Assembly: GCA_012934845.2 (NCBI GenBank)
Contig: WNNJ02002973.1
Coordinates: forward strand, 62,001 to 126,000
DNA: 64,000 bases
From: Pomphorhynchus laevis
Taxonomy: Eukaryota > Acanthocephala > Palaeacanthocephala > Echinorhynchida > Pomphorhynchidae
Direction of reading: 5' to 3'
The translations under genes and the position numbers were made by a program. Position 1 is the stretch's first letter; every line of letters begins with the position of its first letter. Below the pieces are notes generated by a model. It did not search any database. It saw only the letters and a program-made list of their open reading frames with translations, and was not told the DNA's origin. Of this stretch, positions 54,321 through 64,000 are shown in pieces.

Positions 54321-57070
54321 ATTCTCCTTCTAAATACTCACTTAACATCGGTCTCATCAACATTCGTTCCTTACTTCACAAACTTGACGTTGCACTCGAA
54401 GTCTTCCATAATAACTCACTTTCACTTCTCTGCCTAACCGAATCTTGGCATTCCACAAACGACATATCCATTCGAAGACTCGTATCCCTTGACCTAAACG
54501 TTGCTGAACGTGCTCGACATGTTTATTTCGGAAGCATCAACCATGGTGGTCTACTTTCCTTTTCTTTGCCCGCTATATCGTTACATGTTCTAAACTTTTC
54601 CGTTGCCCCTACGTCATTCGAGCTGATGTGCTTTAACGCTATATACTTCAGTAGACGAATTTGTTTCGTCCTTATCTATCAACCAAGCTCATCTGCCCCA
54701 TGTCGTACATTCTTTGACGAACTCTTTGATATGCTATCTAACCTAAGCATTACATCATCTCCCGTCATTATTCTTGGTGACCTCAACATTCGACTTGACA
54801 GACCATCATGCGCTCACTCGTCACACCTACTCAAGACATTATCAGACTTTGGCTTCAGATATATCTCAACCGAATCCACTCATATCCACGGTGGCACCAT
54901 TGATTGCATATTTGTTCGGTCATCGTTTATTTGCAGCACCGTTTCTTGAAAGATGTGGGCTATCCGAACATTACCTTTTCACCATTAACATTGAAACCAA
55001 TGATCCTCCACACCCTATTCATCCCCATATATATCGTCCATGGAAACAACTTGATCTAAATAACTTGCGTATAAACCCTCTCTCGTCCCCACTCCTAAAT
55101 TTTGCCGCCTTTACTAACACTTCACTTGACGACTTAACCAACATGTACAACACTGAACTTATTGACATACTCGATATGATTTTGCCGTTCAAACAATGCA
55201 CGCCTCGCCGCCAGTCAGGAGCGCCCTGGTTCGATAGCGATTGCCGAAGAGCAAAGCGCTCCTTACGACACCTTCACCGAATGCACTCAAGGTTCCGTCG
55301 TCGTAATATCACCGAGCTATTAAACTCATCTTACTCAAAATACCTCGAATTTTGACGCAAATACCGACATCTTCTGAACTCAAAATGCTCCTCATACTGG
55401 CAAAGCAAAACATCTTTGCGTGACAATCATCAACACGCGTGAAATCCTTTAATAACCTTTTGGGTAGAAACAAATCCGTCACGTCTATCTCTATCTCTTC
55501 CAACGAATTCGCATCTCATTTGCAACGCAAAATAGCTCGAACTTTGACCTCAATCCACGTACCATTATTTTCTAGTTTCTTTTACCTACCCCCATATCAT
55601 ACTGAACTGTTTCACTTTTCACTTTTATCTATCGAAAGCGTATCTGATGCCCTAGCACGATTACCCAATTCAACCTCTCCTCTCGATCCTGTTCCAACAT
55701 ACATTCTAAAGTTACTAAGTGACACCATCAGCCCTTATCTCACAAGTGTCTTCAACATGTCTATCCATTTATCACACTACCCTTCGTCGTTCAAACATGC
55801 CATAGTTTGCCCATTATTTAAGAAGCATCATCTTGATCCCAGTTCCGCCTCCTCCTATAGACTAATATCAAACTTTCCGACCATTTCAAAACTTTTCGAG
55901 CATATCATCCTCAGACAGGTAAGCAACTACATATCATCAAATTCTGTTTCCACCTTTTCAATCTGCATATCGACCATAACATTCTACTATGACCGCATGC
56001 ACAAAACTCTCCAATGATCTACTTCTTGCTCTTGACAAACATCTAGTAAGCCTTGTAATTTCACTTGATTTATCCTCCGCCTTTGATGTAGTTGATCACA
56101 CTATACTTCTTTCATGTCTCAGACAACGTTACTGCTTCTCGTCTCATGTCATTTCTTGGTTCAAATCCTACCTCTCAAATCGCTCTTATCACGTAGTCTC
56201 CAACTCCAACTCTTCTGCGCCGGTTCCTCTCAGCTGCGGTGTACCACAAGGATCCGTTCTAGGGCCGCTTCTTTTCACCCTTCTTCTTGGTGATTTATCT
56301 TCCATCGTGGTCCCTTTCGGCTTTGAAGTTATTCAGTACGCTGACGATATAGTAATCTATGCATCATGCACACTCACATCTGCATCCAACCTCGCTTCCG
56401 ATGCATCGTCTTGCCTCTATGCTATTCACGCATATCTTTGTTCAATCTGTATGTTTTTAAACAACGAGAAATCTAACATGATGTGGATAACACCGCGCCA
56501 CTCTTACACCCTCGATTTTCCAGTATGCATACACAATTTCCGTCTACCAGAAGTGACTATCATGACAATCCTTGGTGTCCCTTTTGACAATAATATCTCG
56601 TTTCTGCCTTTCATTCGTAGCAAGATCAGTTCATGCTCCCTCATCCTCCGTGACATCCGAAGTGTCCGTAGAAACCTCGACGTCAAATCGACAGCTATTT
56701 TAATCTCCAGACTTTTCATGCCTCGTCTAGAATATTGCTTAGGTCTTCTCATAAACTGTCCAGCATATCAATTTCACTATTTACATCCTTAACTGGCTCG
56801 ACATTCCGAGCCGCATAACCTCTCAAATTATCACACTTGCATGGTAAATCAAATTCCGGCACAACCTTCCTTATCTATATCTTCCTGATGGCGCATCCTA
56901 TATGACGGCTGGTCTCTCCCTAAGAAGTCATCGCTCCATCGTGCGTTCACCATCGCTGCACCACGCCTTTGGAACAAACTTCATCGTGACACAAAATCAT
57001 TGACGTCGCTTAAACACTTCAAAACTTCTTTGATCGCCTTACTTCTTGCAAACGAACTAAAATAACACTT
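54321..57070 (+). CDS. LINE-B ORF2: endonuclease and reverse transcriptase, broken
   Basis: AP-type endonuclease: LNIGLINIRSLLHKLDVALE (54345-54404), LSLLCLTESWH (54419), NHGGLLSF (54540), VIILGDLNIRLDRPS (54765-54810), then after a frame change near 54950 the SEHYLFTINIE block and the linker (RRQSGAPWFDSDCRRAKRSL, 55210-55270). A stop falls near 55353 and the frame changes again. RT: VCPLFKKHHLDPSSASSYRL (55808-55867), KLFEHIILRQVSNYI, then, after another frame change, SLDLSSAFDVVDHTILL (56062-56112), CGVPQGSVLGPLLF (56236-56277), the catalytic YADD (56337-56348) and thumb (LNNEKSNMMWI). About three or four breaks, so not active. The FDVVDH and GVPQGSVLGP forms point to the CR1/L2 group. Confidence 0.8.
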
Positions 57071-57208
57071 TCAGCCGCAATCAATTCAATAACTCTACAT
57101 ACAAGTTCAAACATTCATCGGACGTAAACTTGTCTTTTAATTTTTATAGTGGGCCTGTAAGTGGTTCTATTCACCACAAAGGCCACTCAAAATAAATTCT
57201 ATTCTATT

Positions 57209-58380
57209 AGCCCGGCTTCCGTGCCTGCTCCAGCCGAAAAGTCAAACAAAAGAGGGCTTCGGATCAGGCCGTTCCCTTCTAAAAATCGGTAAACTTATCT
57301 AACAGAAGCAGCGTATCTAACAGAAGCAGACAAACTCTCTCGAATGAATACTGGAGCACTAGATATAGGTTCATGCTGAGTAGGGATAAGACGAATATTG
57401 CTCGTTTTAACCCGTCTCAGTCTTCTTTCTGGAAATTATTCAAGAAAGAGAAGCTTGTGTGTTGGAAGGATAGGGCATTGGGTTGGATCGGTAAGATAGT
57501 CCTTGTTAAAGTTTTAGAGGAGTCACTAGCCCTACACAACTATGGAGCAACTCAATTACCTCAACCAATCCTAAGGATATCCTTAACTCATGGGGTCCAC
57601 TTCCGGGCACCTCCAAATCCGTCGCTCCACTTTCTTCTCGGGTCTGTCAGCTTTTGACAGCTGATCAGAGAAGAGAGGTGGCCGTCACAATGCTTTTAGC
57701 CTCCCCATCCGATGTAGCAGACATCAATATAACTAAGCGTGTTTTTATTACTAAGAAAAAATCCTGCTCATGCCCTAATGATTTGCGACCCATTTCCATT
57801 CAAAATACCCTCGTGTCGATTTACGAAAAAGCGCTTGCGTGTAAAATCCGCGACCATTTAAGTAGGCGTAATTTGATCGTTCCAAGTTTTCATGGGTTCG
57901 TCAAAGGTCGCTCGGTCCATTCAGCAGTTAGTGAGGTAGAGCAGTTTTGTCGGGAGAATAGCCATCGTCTAGTTGTGGCTGTTTTCCTCGACTTTTCTGC
58001 TGCATTTGACCGCATCTCCATTCCTTTTGTGATCTCTTCTCTTCACTAATCTCTTCGGGATTAGCCTTCTCAAGATGACGTCCCCATGAGCAAAGACTAA
58101 GGTTTCTCAAGCTCCTCATCTCGTGATTACCGAGCATAGTCCGCCTCGATTGGATTCTTCGGAGGTGAGAGGCCCTGCGTGGTTCAGTCGGAGATCGGTC
58201 CGTTGGATTGGCTGGAGGGCTCAGATCCGCTAGACTGAGGCCGTAATATTAGAAGACGGGAAAAGTGATCGTTTCTTAAGTTCTGTTTTTCATGTCTCTT
58301 TCTAGTTAGTAGTTATTTTTATCGGTTATATAGTTATTAATAAAATCCCTGTTATTATATTTGTGCGAAATTATTAAATA
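57209..58380 (+). mobile_element. LINE-A remainder: ORF1 tail, RT start, 3' end
   Basis: Begins with the ORF1 tail (ASVPAPAEKSNKRGL; compare PPPKSKKRGASAKS at 8680), then jumps to the ORF2 linker (SQSSFWKLFKKEKLVCWKDR, 57415-57475) and RT fingers (VAVTMLLASPSDVADINITK, KKKSCSCPNDLRPISIQNTL, 57678-57810), the helix FHGFVKGRSVHSAVSEVEQF and palm start VVAVFLDFSAAFDRISIP (57970-58025). It then jumps to the 3' UTR, losing the catalytic YADD. The 3' end is near 58375. Together with 47290-48285 this is one LINE-A copy split by LINE-B. Confidence 0.75.
58180..58228 (+). promoter_or_regulatory. pol III-like A and B boxes in LINE-A 3' UTR, copy 4
   Basis: TGGTTCAGTCGG (58180-58191) and GGCTCAGATCC (58218-58228), 38 bases apart, the best A-box match of the four copies. 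Confidence 0.4.
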
Positions 58381-59260
58381 CGGAGTGACCATTTTTGGAA
58401 GTTGGCGTCGGCAATGTTCTCGATACTATTGAAATTAGTTTGCAACAAAAAATTTTAAAAAGTTGTACATATAAAATTGTAGTTCAAATAAAAAGTAATT
58501 CTATCTTATCAAAATAGCTTTTACTGAGACAAAAATATAGTTTAAAATGTACAGCATCAATCTATAAAAATAATTACCCACTATCATTGCGAACTCTTAA
58601 ATAGTTAAAGCAAAGTGTACATTGTAACTGTTCCGTATAATGTTCAAAAAATAAGAAATCAATAATAATAAAGATGTTGCATTTTTCGATATGTCTAATC
58701 GGCTTAAAAACTAAACATCGACGGTAAATATACAAAATATAAATTAAGGAAGTAAAACATGTTAAACGTGGACTTGCAAGTTATCAAAACATGTTTGACA
58801 CATTTATACAATCGGTTGTATCATTGGACTCAGAAGAAAACCAAAACATATTATGAATGTCATAAACGTATTGGATTTGTGTATTTTATCGACTATTTTT
58901 AAAGACATCGGAATAAAAATGATACGCAATCTAAACCGGCCAAAGAAATTTCATTGCATCGAGCTTTCGTATTTATCATGGAAATACTCAAACAGCTGTG
59001 GACTCTTTTGAAGAAGCGATATGGCTACAACAGCGACAACGAATTACAGCAAGTTGAATTACATCATGCAGCAGGACGACTGTTTTAAAATGTTGCGACT
59101 GATTTAAAAACGATAGTTGGAGAATCAGCGACAACAAAAATGATGGATTCATATCACCGATATCACGACTACTGTACCAATGAACAATTTTATAGAATAG
59201 TGGCAATTAATGATTTTTTAAACACTAACATTTTAAATGATTTTTTAAACCCTAGGCATT
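58381..59260. other. AT-rich intergenic region
   Basis: Between the last LINE-A 3' end and the stop codon of the minus-strand host gene. No supported ORF and no clear polyadenylation signal for the host gene close to its stop. Confidence 0.5.
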
Positions 59261-62200
59261 CTAAGCTAGCAGTAAAATTGAGGAATTACAGAACTGATCT
59301 TCACTGTTGTCATCATCACAATGATGTTCACGGTGACTACGAAGATTACAGTAGTCGCTATTGTTATTGCGATGTTGGTAATACTTTCTAGGCGTTGAAG
59401 ATCGTTGCCGTTCACAATACTGATCAGTAGAAGATAAGTTGTTTCTCCTGTGCCGTTTTGTACTAGAGCATCGGAATGTAGAACGACGAAATTGCGTCGC
59501 TATAGATGATGACATACTATATGGTGATGGTTGTGAAGACCAATTGACCAGTTCACGCGAACGTCGATTCAATCGCTTGCCACTAACATTATTTTTAAAT
59601 CGCCGCGTTGGCAATGCCATGGATATTGAGGATTCCACAACGTTATTCTGGCTGTCAACCATGTGTTGCTCTTGATTTTCTTCTTTAATACTTGGATCGT
59701 TTACAGACATACATAATGGTTTATCGTTCAGTGAGGCATTTATATTAATTTGAAATTGCTGTATGCTTGTACTATTATCTTTTGACCACACTGGATAATC
59801 GACAAAATCAGCAGAAGTATCTGTAGAAGCCATATAAAATATATTATTGTCATTGTCATTGTGGGAGAGCTGATGGCTGCCACGTTTTGATGATTTAAGT
59901 TCTGAGTCTCTAAGTTTACGCCGCCGACGTAATTGGTATCGGCTATGTCTGTGATTATTATGTCTGTTATGACTGGTATTGTCGTCGCCATTATCACTCC
60001 TCCTACTTGTACTATTAAATTTAAAAAAGGATTTGTGAATTTTCTTAATTAAACTAGTCAAATCATCACTGCTACTTGCATTTATATATTTAAGCAGTAC
60101 TTTATAGTTATTAATGAAAGACATCCAAGTGAGAATATTTTCTCGTTCAAATTTACAATTTCTAATCGATGCAACTGTGTTATAGTTGCTACAGCTACTC
60201 GTGGTGGTCGCAGCATCGGCGGTATTCGTGGTGGTAATGGTGACCGGGAATGTGGCTGTTGAAGTTATCGTATATGTTCTGAATAGAATTAAACTAAATG
60301 ATATGCTGACAAGTACGGCAATTACGAAACTTAAAAGCATTATAATATATATCACTACCAACGATTTGCAACGTTCAGATTGTTGCCGATCGAGTTTAAG
60401 TTCAATTTGCATAATTCGGCGTTCAAGTCTACTAAATCTATCCGAATGCCGTTTTACACTTTCCAATAGACGTGTATTTTCAATATTTCGCTTCCTTAAA
60501 TTCATTATCGTCGCTTGTAGCATAGAAACAATTTTATGCATATGCACATTATAATCGAAACTTATAAGGTCGAGGTAGTTGGCCTGTAAGCTTGTGTTCA
60601 ATTCCAACATGTTTAATCGATTACCGTATCTGACCAGCAAAGGCTGGTTGGAAGACGATGTACCTGAATTAATGTAAGTACCAAATTTCACTGAAGGTCT
60701 TATTGAAGAATTGATGTCACATACACGTTTGTGCTGTTGGTGTGAATGAAGACGGGCAGTCGATTTTGAATTATCGCCAATATGATCATGCTTCTTTGTC
60801 AAATCATTAGCATTCTTATCGTTGGTGAACCTGTCAGTCGAATCCATAGTCGAACAAGTGTCGTTTTGAACGATTGTGTTGTCAGCAGTAAATTTACTAT
60901 TATTTGTATTGCTGCTATTAGTATTGTTGAATAATTGTCCAATCGACCGTTCACCATTGGCAACTTTTGACTTATTTTCAGTTTCTCCACAATTTTTTCT
61001 TTCAAAAGAGCGATTAGTATTGTTTGACTGTAGATGATTGTCACGAGGCCACTCCGATGATAGCGACGATGTTGATCGACCACTATCATAATAGTTATCA
61101 GGTCGATCTTCCTGATCAACAATGTGTTTAGAACTTTCTAAGTTATCTTTTTTTGTGCAGTTTAAACTGCGCAATGACATTACCTTGATCCTCATATCAC
61201 TGTCATCTTCTTTTGAAATCGTCTTGGAATCACGTGTAATGGTCCACAACTGTAGTGACTGAAGGCCACATAAGGTGCCCAAGTAATTAATGCTACATTG
61301 AGAATTTGGTTGCCCTTGTTTGTCAGCATGTATGTTGGAGCTGTGTGTTGCATTATTCAATCCATTATCATTATAAAAACCTGTGGATAAGAATGAAGTT
61401 GAACATAATTTACTACTTTTATCCGTAATAGTAATTAGAAAATATCCGATGGGTAAATATTTTTTGGTGCTCATATTATTAGTACCACTACATTCATTAT
61501 TTGCAACCGAAGACGTAGTAGTGTTGGTGTCTACGATAGTTTTTATTTCATCTACTCTAGATTGATTGGATAATGTCTTATTATCATTATTAGTGTCTAA
61601 TGAGTCTCTACAATCCAAAGTTTGGTGAATTGATGACTCAAAAGCGTTGATTAATGTATTTTCATTTTGTTGTTCGTGCGAATTTATAACTTCTTCTAAT
61701 GTAGATCCGTATATTCTCACCAGTGATAGTGGACAGTAATGCTCCGTACCTTCATACTCTAGCATCTCGAAACGAACGTATTTTACAAACGGATGTTCAT
61801 ATATATCATGATGAATTGACTTATAAAAATTTAAATCTGCATTCGAAGAATGGTGATCACTATTAAATTCTACAGAAACCTTTGCCTCTGTTATTTTGCT
61901 AGCAGCTTGTTGATTGCCCTCACAATTATTCATCTGGTTAGCGGTGGTCGTTGTTGCATGCTCAAAGTCATTGTTGAAATCATTGCTAAGGTTATCGTCC
62001 AAAGTACTACCAGTTTCCGGTTTATCAATAACACTCTCTATTTTCGAGTTCTTTCTTACCATCGATACGTTAAATTGATGTATTTTTCTATTAAACGATG
62101 AAAATGTGAATGTACCGAGATCGTACCAGTTTTCAAAACTTTGCTCTCTATCACCACCGCTGTTCAAATTGTCTGATTCGCTATTTATAATTGAGGGATC

Positions 62201-63406
62201 GAATTCTTCTTCAGTTGCACCGCTCAATCGAAATTTCTTTGGTACACGTGCGAACAGCTCAAAACTAGCAAGTTCAACGCTTTCAATGTGTATACGTTCA
62301 CATAGTTCAATAATAAACCATATGCTAACTTTGCATGGATTGAGCATATATCCGTCTCGGTTTTCGGAGAGAACCTCTTTCGCATTTTGAGATTGATGAT
62401 TTGCGGCAACTATCTTTGCACCACAATTTGCATTGGCATAATTGTTTCGATGCCTGGAAGTCGACTTTTTAAAGGAATGTAAGGGGGTACGCTGCCTTTC
62501 ACCGTTCCCACAATACCGATTGCCGTGATCTGTCCCTGAGTGACTTATATCTGCGATATTGCAATTCATTTTTTGATTATGTATATTTGTGGGAGACGAA
62601 TTTACTTTTTCCGAATTTGGGAGTTTCTTGTTATCTGTTAAAGAGATTTTATTTTGCTCGCTAGAGGAGCGCGAAAATGGTTTTGTGCGTTCAAAGGGTT
62701 TCACATTTGAAGTACATCCGCTTAAATTTTCTGTATTTTCATGATCAATATTATCACCTACTGTAGTAGATTTTTTATCATGTTGGATACTATGATGATC
62801 TTTGAAGTAACGAGCTAGTTGTAATTGCTTCCATTCCTGAAATTGGTCAATTTTAAACTTATTAAAATCTAGTTCCGCAATTTCTCTTTCAGAATTAAAC
62901 ATAAATTCGTTCTGATCGTTGGTAATTGTTTGGCTGTTTTCATTTGCTTTATAATTATCGTAATGGCTACGACAATCATGTTGTTTGCAACGGTCTGTAT
63001 GTGAACTCTCCGCAACGTTATCTTCATCATTATTATATTCCAAAATAAATTGCTCATTCTGTATCAGATGGAAGCAGAATTGATTTATGCAACGTCGATT
63101 ACTGCGATTCGGTTTTGCACAGTAGCTATCATTATCAAACGGCAAAGTATATCCATATTTTCCAAATGTGTTTTGAATATGTTGAACAATCCCTATTGAT
63201 CTATATCTGTAAACGATATCATTAATTATGTAACTAAGCAGATAAACAAATGTTTCTTGGATCGTATTGCGGACGGCGATAAACTTGAACTGATGCGTCG
63301 CAGTGCTGAAATTAAAACTCGTCGTTATGATCTGTTGATTAGAGCAGTGAGGCTTGTTCGGAGCAGGTATTGAAAACAAAATAAGCACAGCAATGTACCA
63401 TATCAT
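59261..63406 (-). CDS. SUCO: SUN domain-containing ossification factor (SLP1/Opt/SUCO) homologue
   Basis: 1381 residues in one open frame. In order: a signal peptide (residues 1-20, MIWYIAVLILFSI); a long Asn/Asp/Ser-rich region; a SLP1-type SUN domain (about 325-570) recognised by NCGAKIVAANHQSQNAKEVL, YMLNPCK, WFIIELCERI, SFELFARVPKKF, WYDLGTFTFSSF, VKYVRFEMLEYEGTEHYCPL and SLVRIYG; a second low-complexity region; a coiled coil (about 953-1010); one transmembrane helix (about 1015-1043, IYIIMLLSFVIAVLVSISF); and a basic tail. Known family role: a luminal SUN-domain protein of the endoplasmic reticulum membrane, linked to stability of folding proteins (yeast Slp1) and to collagen secretion in vertebrates. 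About 80 low-complexity residues are inserted inside the SUN domain (about 455-535). The start is the first ATG before the signal peptide, with AAA ahead of it. The lack of introns over 4.1 kb is unusual. Family call secure, orthology likely. Confidence 0.88.
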   Translation of the reverse strand: MIWYIAVLILFSIPAPNKPHCSNQQIITTSFNFSTATHQFKFIAVRNTIQETFVYLLSYIINDIVYRYRSIGIVQHIQNTFGKYGYTLPFDNDSYCAKPNRSNRRCINQFCFHLIQNEQFILEYNNDEDNVAESSHTDRCKQHDCRSHYDNYKANENSQTITNDQNEFMFNSEREIAELDFNKFKIDQFQEWKQLQLARYFKDHHSIQHDKKSTTVGDNIDHENTENLSGCTSNVKPFERTKPFSRSSSEQNKISLTDNKKLPNSEKVNSSPTNIHNQKMNCNIADISHSGTDHGNRYCGNGERQRTPLHSFKKSTSRHRNNYANANCGAKIVAANHQSQNAKEVLSENRDGYMLNPCKVSIWFIIELCERIHIESVELASFELFARVPKKFRLSGATEEEFDPSIINSESDNLNSGGDREQSFENWYDLGTFTFSSFNRKIHQFNVSMVRKNSKIESVIDKPETGSTLDDNLSNDFNNDFEHATTTTANQMNNCEGNQQAASKITEAKVSVEFNSDHHSSNADLNFYKSIHHDIYEHPFVKYVRFEMLEYEGTEHYCPLSLVRIYGSTLEEVINSHEQQNENTLINAFESSIHQTLDCRDSLDTNNDNKTLSNQSRVDEIKTIVDTNTTTSSVANNECSGTNNMSTKKYLPIGYFLITITDKSSKLCSTSFLSTGFYNDNGLNNATHSSNIHADKQGQPNSQCSINYLGTLCGLQSLQLWTITRDSKTISKEDDSDMRIKVMSLRSLNCTKKDNLESSKHIVDQEDRPDNYYDSGRSTSSLSSEWPRDNHLQSNNTNRSFERKNCGETENKSKVANGERSIGQLFNNTNSSNTNNSKFTADNTIVQNDTCSTMDSTDRFTNDKNANDLTKKHDHIGDNSKSTARLHSHQQHKRVCDINSSIRPSVKFGTYINSGTSSSNQPLLVRYGNRLNMLELNTSLQANYLDLISFDYNVHMHKIVSMLQATIMNLRKRNIENTRLLESVKRHSDRFSRLERRIMQIELKLDRQQSERCKSLVVIYIIMLLSFVIAVLVSISFSLILFRTYTITSTATFPVTITTTNTADAATTTSSCSNYNTVASIRNCKFERENILTWMSFINNYKVLLKYINASSSDDLTSLIKKIHKSFFKFNSTSRRSDNGDDNTSHNRHNNHRHSRYQLRRRRKLRDSELKSSKRGSHQLSHNDNDNNIFYMASTDTSADFVDYPVWSKDNSTSIQQFQININASLNDKPLCMSVNDPSIKEENQEQHMVDSQNNVVESSISMALPTRRFKNNVSGKRLNRRSRELVNWSSQPSPYSMSSSIATQFRRSTFRCSSTKRHRRNNLSSTDQYCERQRSSTPRKYYQHRNNNSDYCNLRSHREHHCDDDNSEDQFCNSSILLLA

Positions 63407-64000
63407 TTAAAGTTAATTCTCTAGGCGTAAATATATGAACAAAAACATGTAGTAAATACGATGCATTACGAAAACGGTAATTATTTAAGGTTATCAAAAA
63501 TAAAATAAAATTTTGCATGTCTTGGATATCGTTTCACAATTAGATAACTGATATTGATGATAAAAGCATTAAAGCATGATTGGTAAATAATAATATATGG
63601 ACGTGAATCAGTTAAGATTAATAGATAAAACGTTTGTAAAAATATAGAGATATATTTTAGTAGAGTGGAAAAATCAGAAACAAATACCCTGTTCGTAGAT
63701 GATTTTCAAGTAGTGACAGCATTCAAACACTAATCTCATTACTCGCAACAATATTTATAGACTAGCAAGTTCAGCGCTTTTAATTGGGAAGCGTCGAACT
63801 TCTCTATTGAATTAGGGATCATTGGAACATGTTGACTTGATGCTGATTAAAGAAACTTAAACAATTAAAAATATTTGATGCTTAATAAATTTTTTAATTT
63901 TTGATTAATTTTTAAAAAAAATCCATCATCCTGTCAACTATGCATATAAACAATTTACTTATTCTATCGAACACAGGCCTAAAACGTAATAGTATTTAGG
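63407..64000 (-). promoter_or_regulatory. upstream region of the SUCO-like gene
   Basis: AT-rich, no ORF. It presumably holds the promoter and 5' leader, but I see no decisive core element. Confidence 0.3.

Larger units (their letters stand above)
48340..57208 (+). mobile_element. LINE-B, nearly full length, split by a gypsy element
   Basis: A CR1/L2-type LINE with an ORF1 (48384-49568), a short linker, and ORF2 from just before 49671, continuing at 54321-57060. The gypsy element and its 5-base target duplication account for the interruption; without them the LINE is about 4.2 kb. The 3' end at 57208 has the short repeat ATTCTATTCTATTA, as expected of a CR1/L2-like 3' terminus. It sits inside a LINE-A copy (47290-48285 and 57209-58375). 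The exact 5' end is uncertain by about 50 bases. Confidence 0.8.

Noticed and set aside
59439-62409. Several ORFs of 60-122 codons on both strands in this interval
   Set aside because: They are other-frame readings of the SUCO-like gene, whose repetitive codons (Asn, Asp, Ser, Thr) leave other frames open.
1-64000. tRNA or rRNA genes
   Set aside because: Apart from the A/B-box-like pairs in LINE-A tails I found no cloverleaf, acceptor stem or rRNA-like block by eye.
1-64000. CRISPR array or bacterial operon
   Set aside because: No regularly spaced repeats with unique spacers, and the content is eukaryotic retroelements plus a metazoan gene.

Overview
The window is animal nuclear DNA, AT-rich and almost wholly made of transposable elements and their fragments, with one recognisable host gene at the right end. 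That gene (59261-63406, minus) is a long open frame with a signal peptide, a SLP1/SUCO-type SUN domain, a coiled coil and a transmembrane helix, so the host is a metazoan. The mix of elements (zinc-knuckle I/Jockey-like LINEs, CR1/L2-like LINEs, Penelope-like elements, Ty3/gypsy, and reverse transcriptases ending in a restriction-like nuclease) would suit an arthropod, perhaps a mite, but nothing here fixes the species.

Layout. 1-3374: three coding stretches I cannot identify, in a tight virus-like order. 3374-9850: a LINE-D tail, then several truncated copies of one zinc-knuckle LINE (called LINE-A here). 10190-12375: a second zinc-knuckle LINE (LINE-C). 12375-15240: four fragments of a nuclease-tailed reverse transcriptase family (RLE-RT), three of them ending in similar 3' sequence. 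15400-17362: a CR1/L2-like LINE (LINE-B). 17729-17943: a long fold-back. 18830-19979: hairpins, a TATA-like box and a second group of unrecognised ORFs. 19980-22795 holds no gene I can support. 22800-26215: a minus-strand LINE reverse transcriptase and more RLE-RT pieces. 26725-29375: LINE-B. 29480-32350: Penelope-like element parts interrupted by a reversed RLE-RT piece. 33030-35200: an old Ty3/gypsy relic. 35400-38060: a second RLE-RT type. 38440-45162: LINE-C copies, one nearly full length. 45625-58375: LINE-A copies. One of them contains a LINE-B, which in turn contains a young Ty3/gypsy element. 59261-63406: the SUCO/Opt-like host gene.

Most elements are decayed, but the gypsy insertion at 49672-54315 has nearly identical LTRs, so some activity is recent. 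LINE-A carries RNA polymerase III-like A and B boxes in its 3' untranslated region in all four 3' ends seen. Short-loop inverted repeats recur at several sites, some at element junctions. The names LINE-A to LINE-E and RLE-RT are labels for this window only. All family calls were made by reading motifs in the translated sequence; no database search was run.
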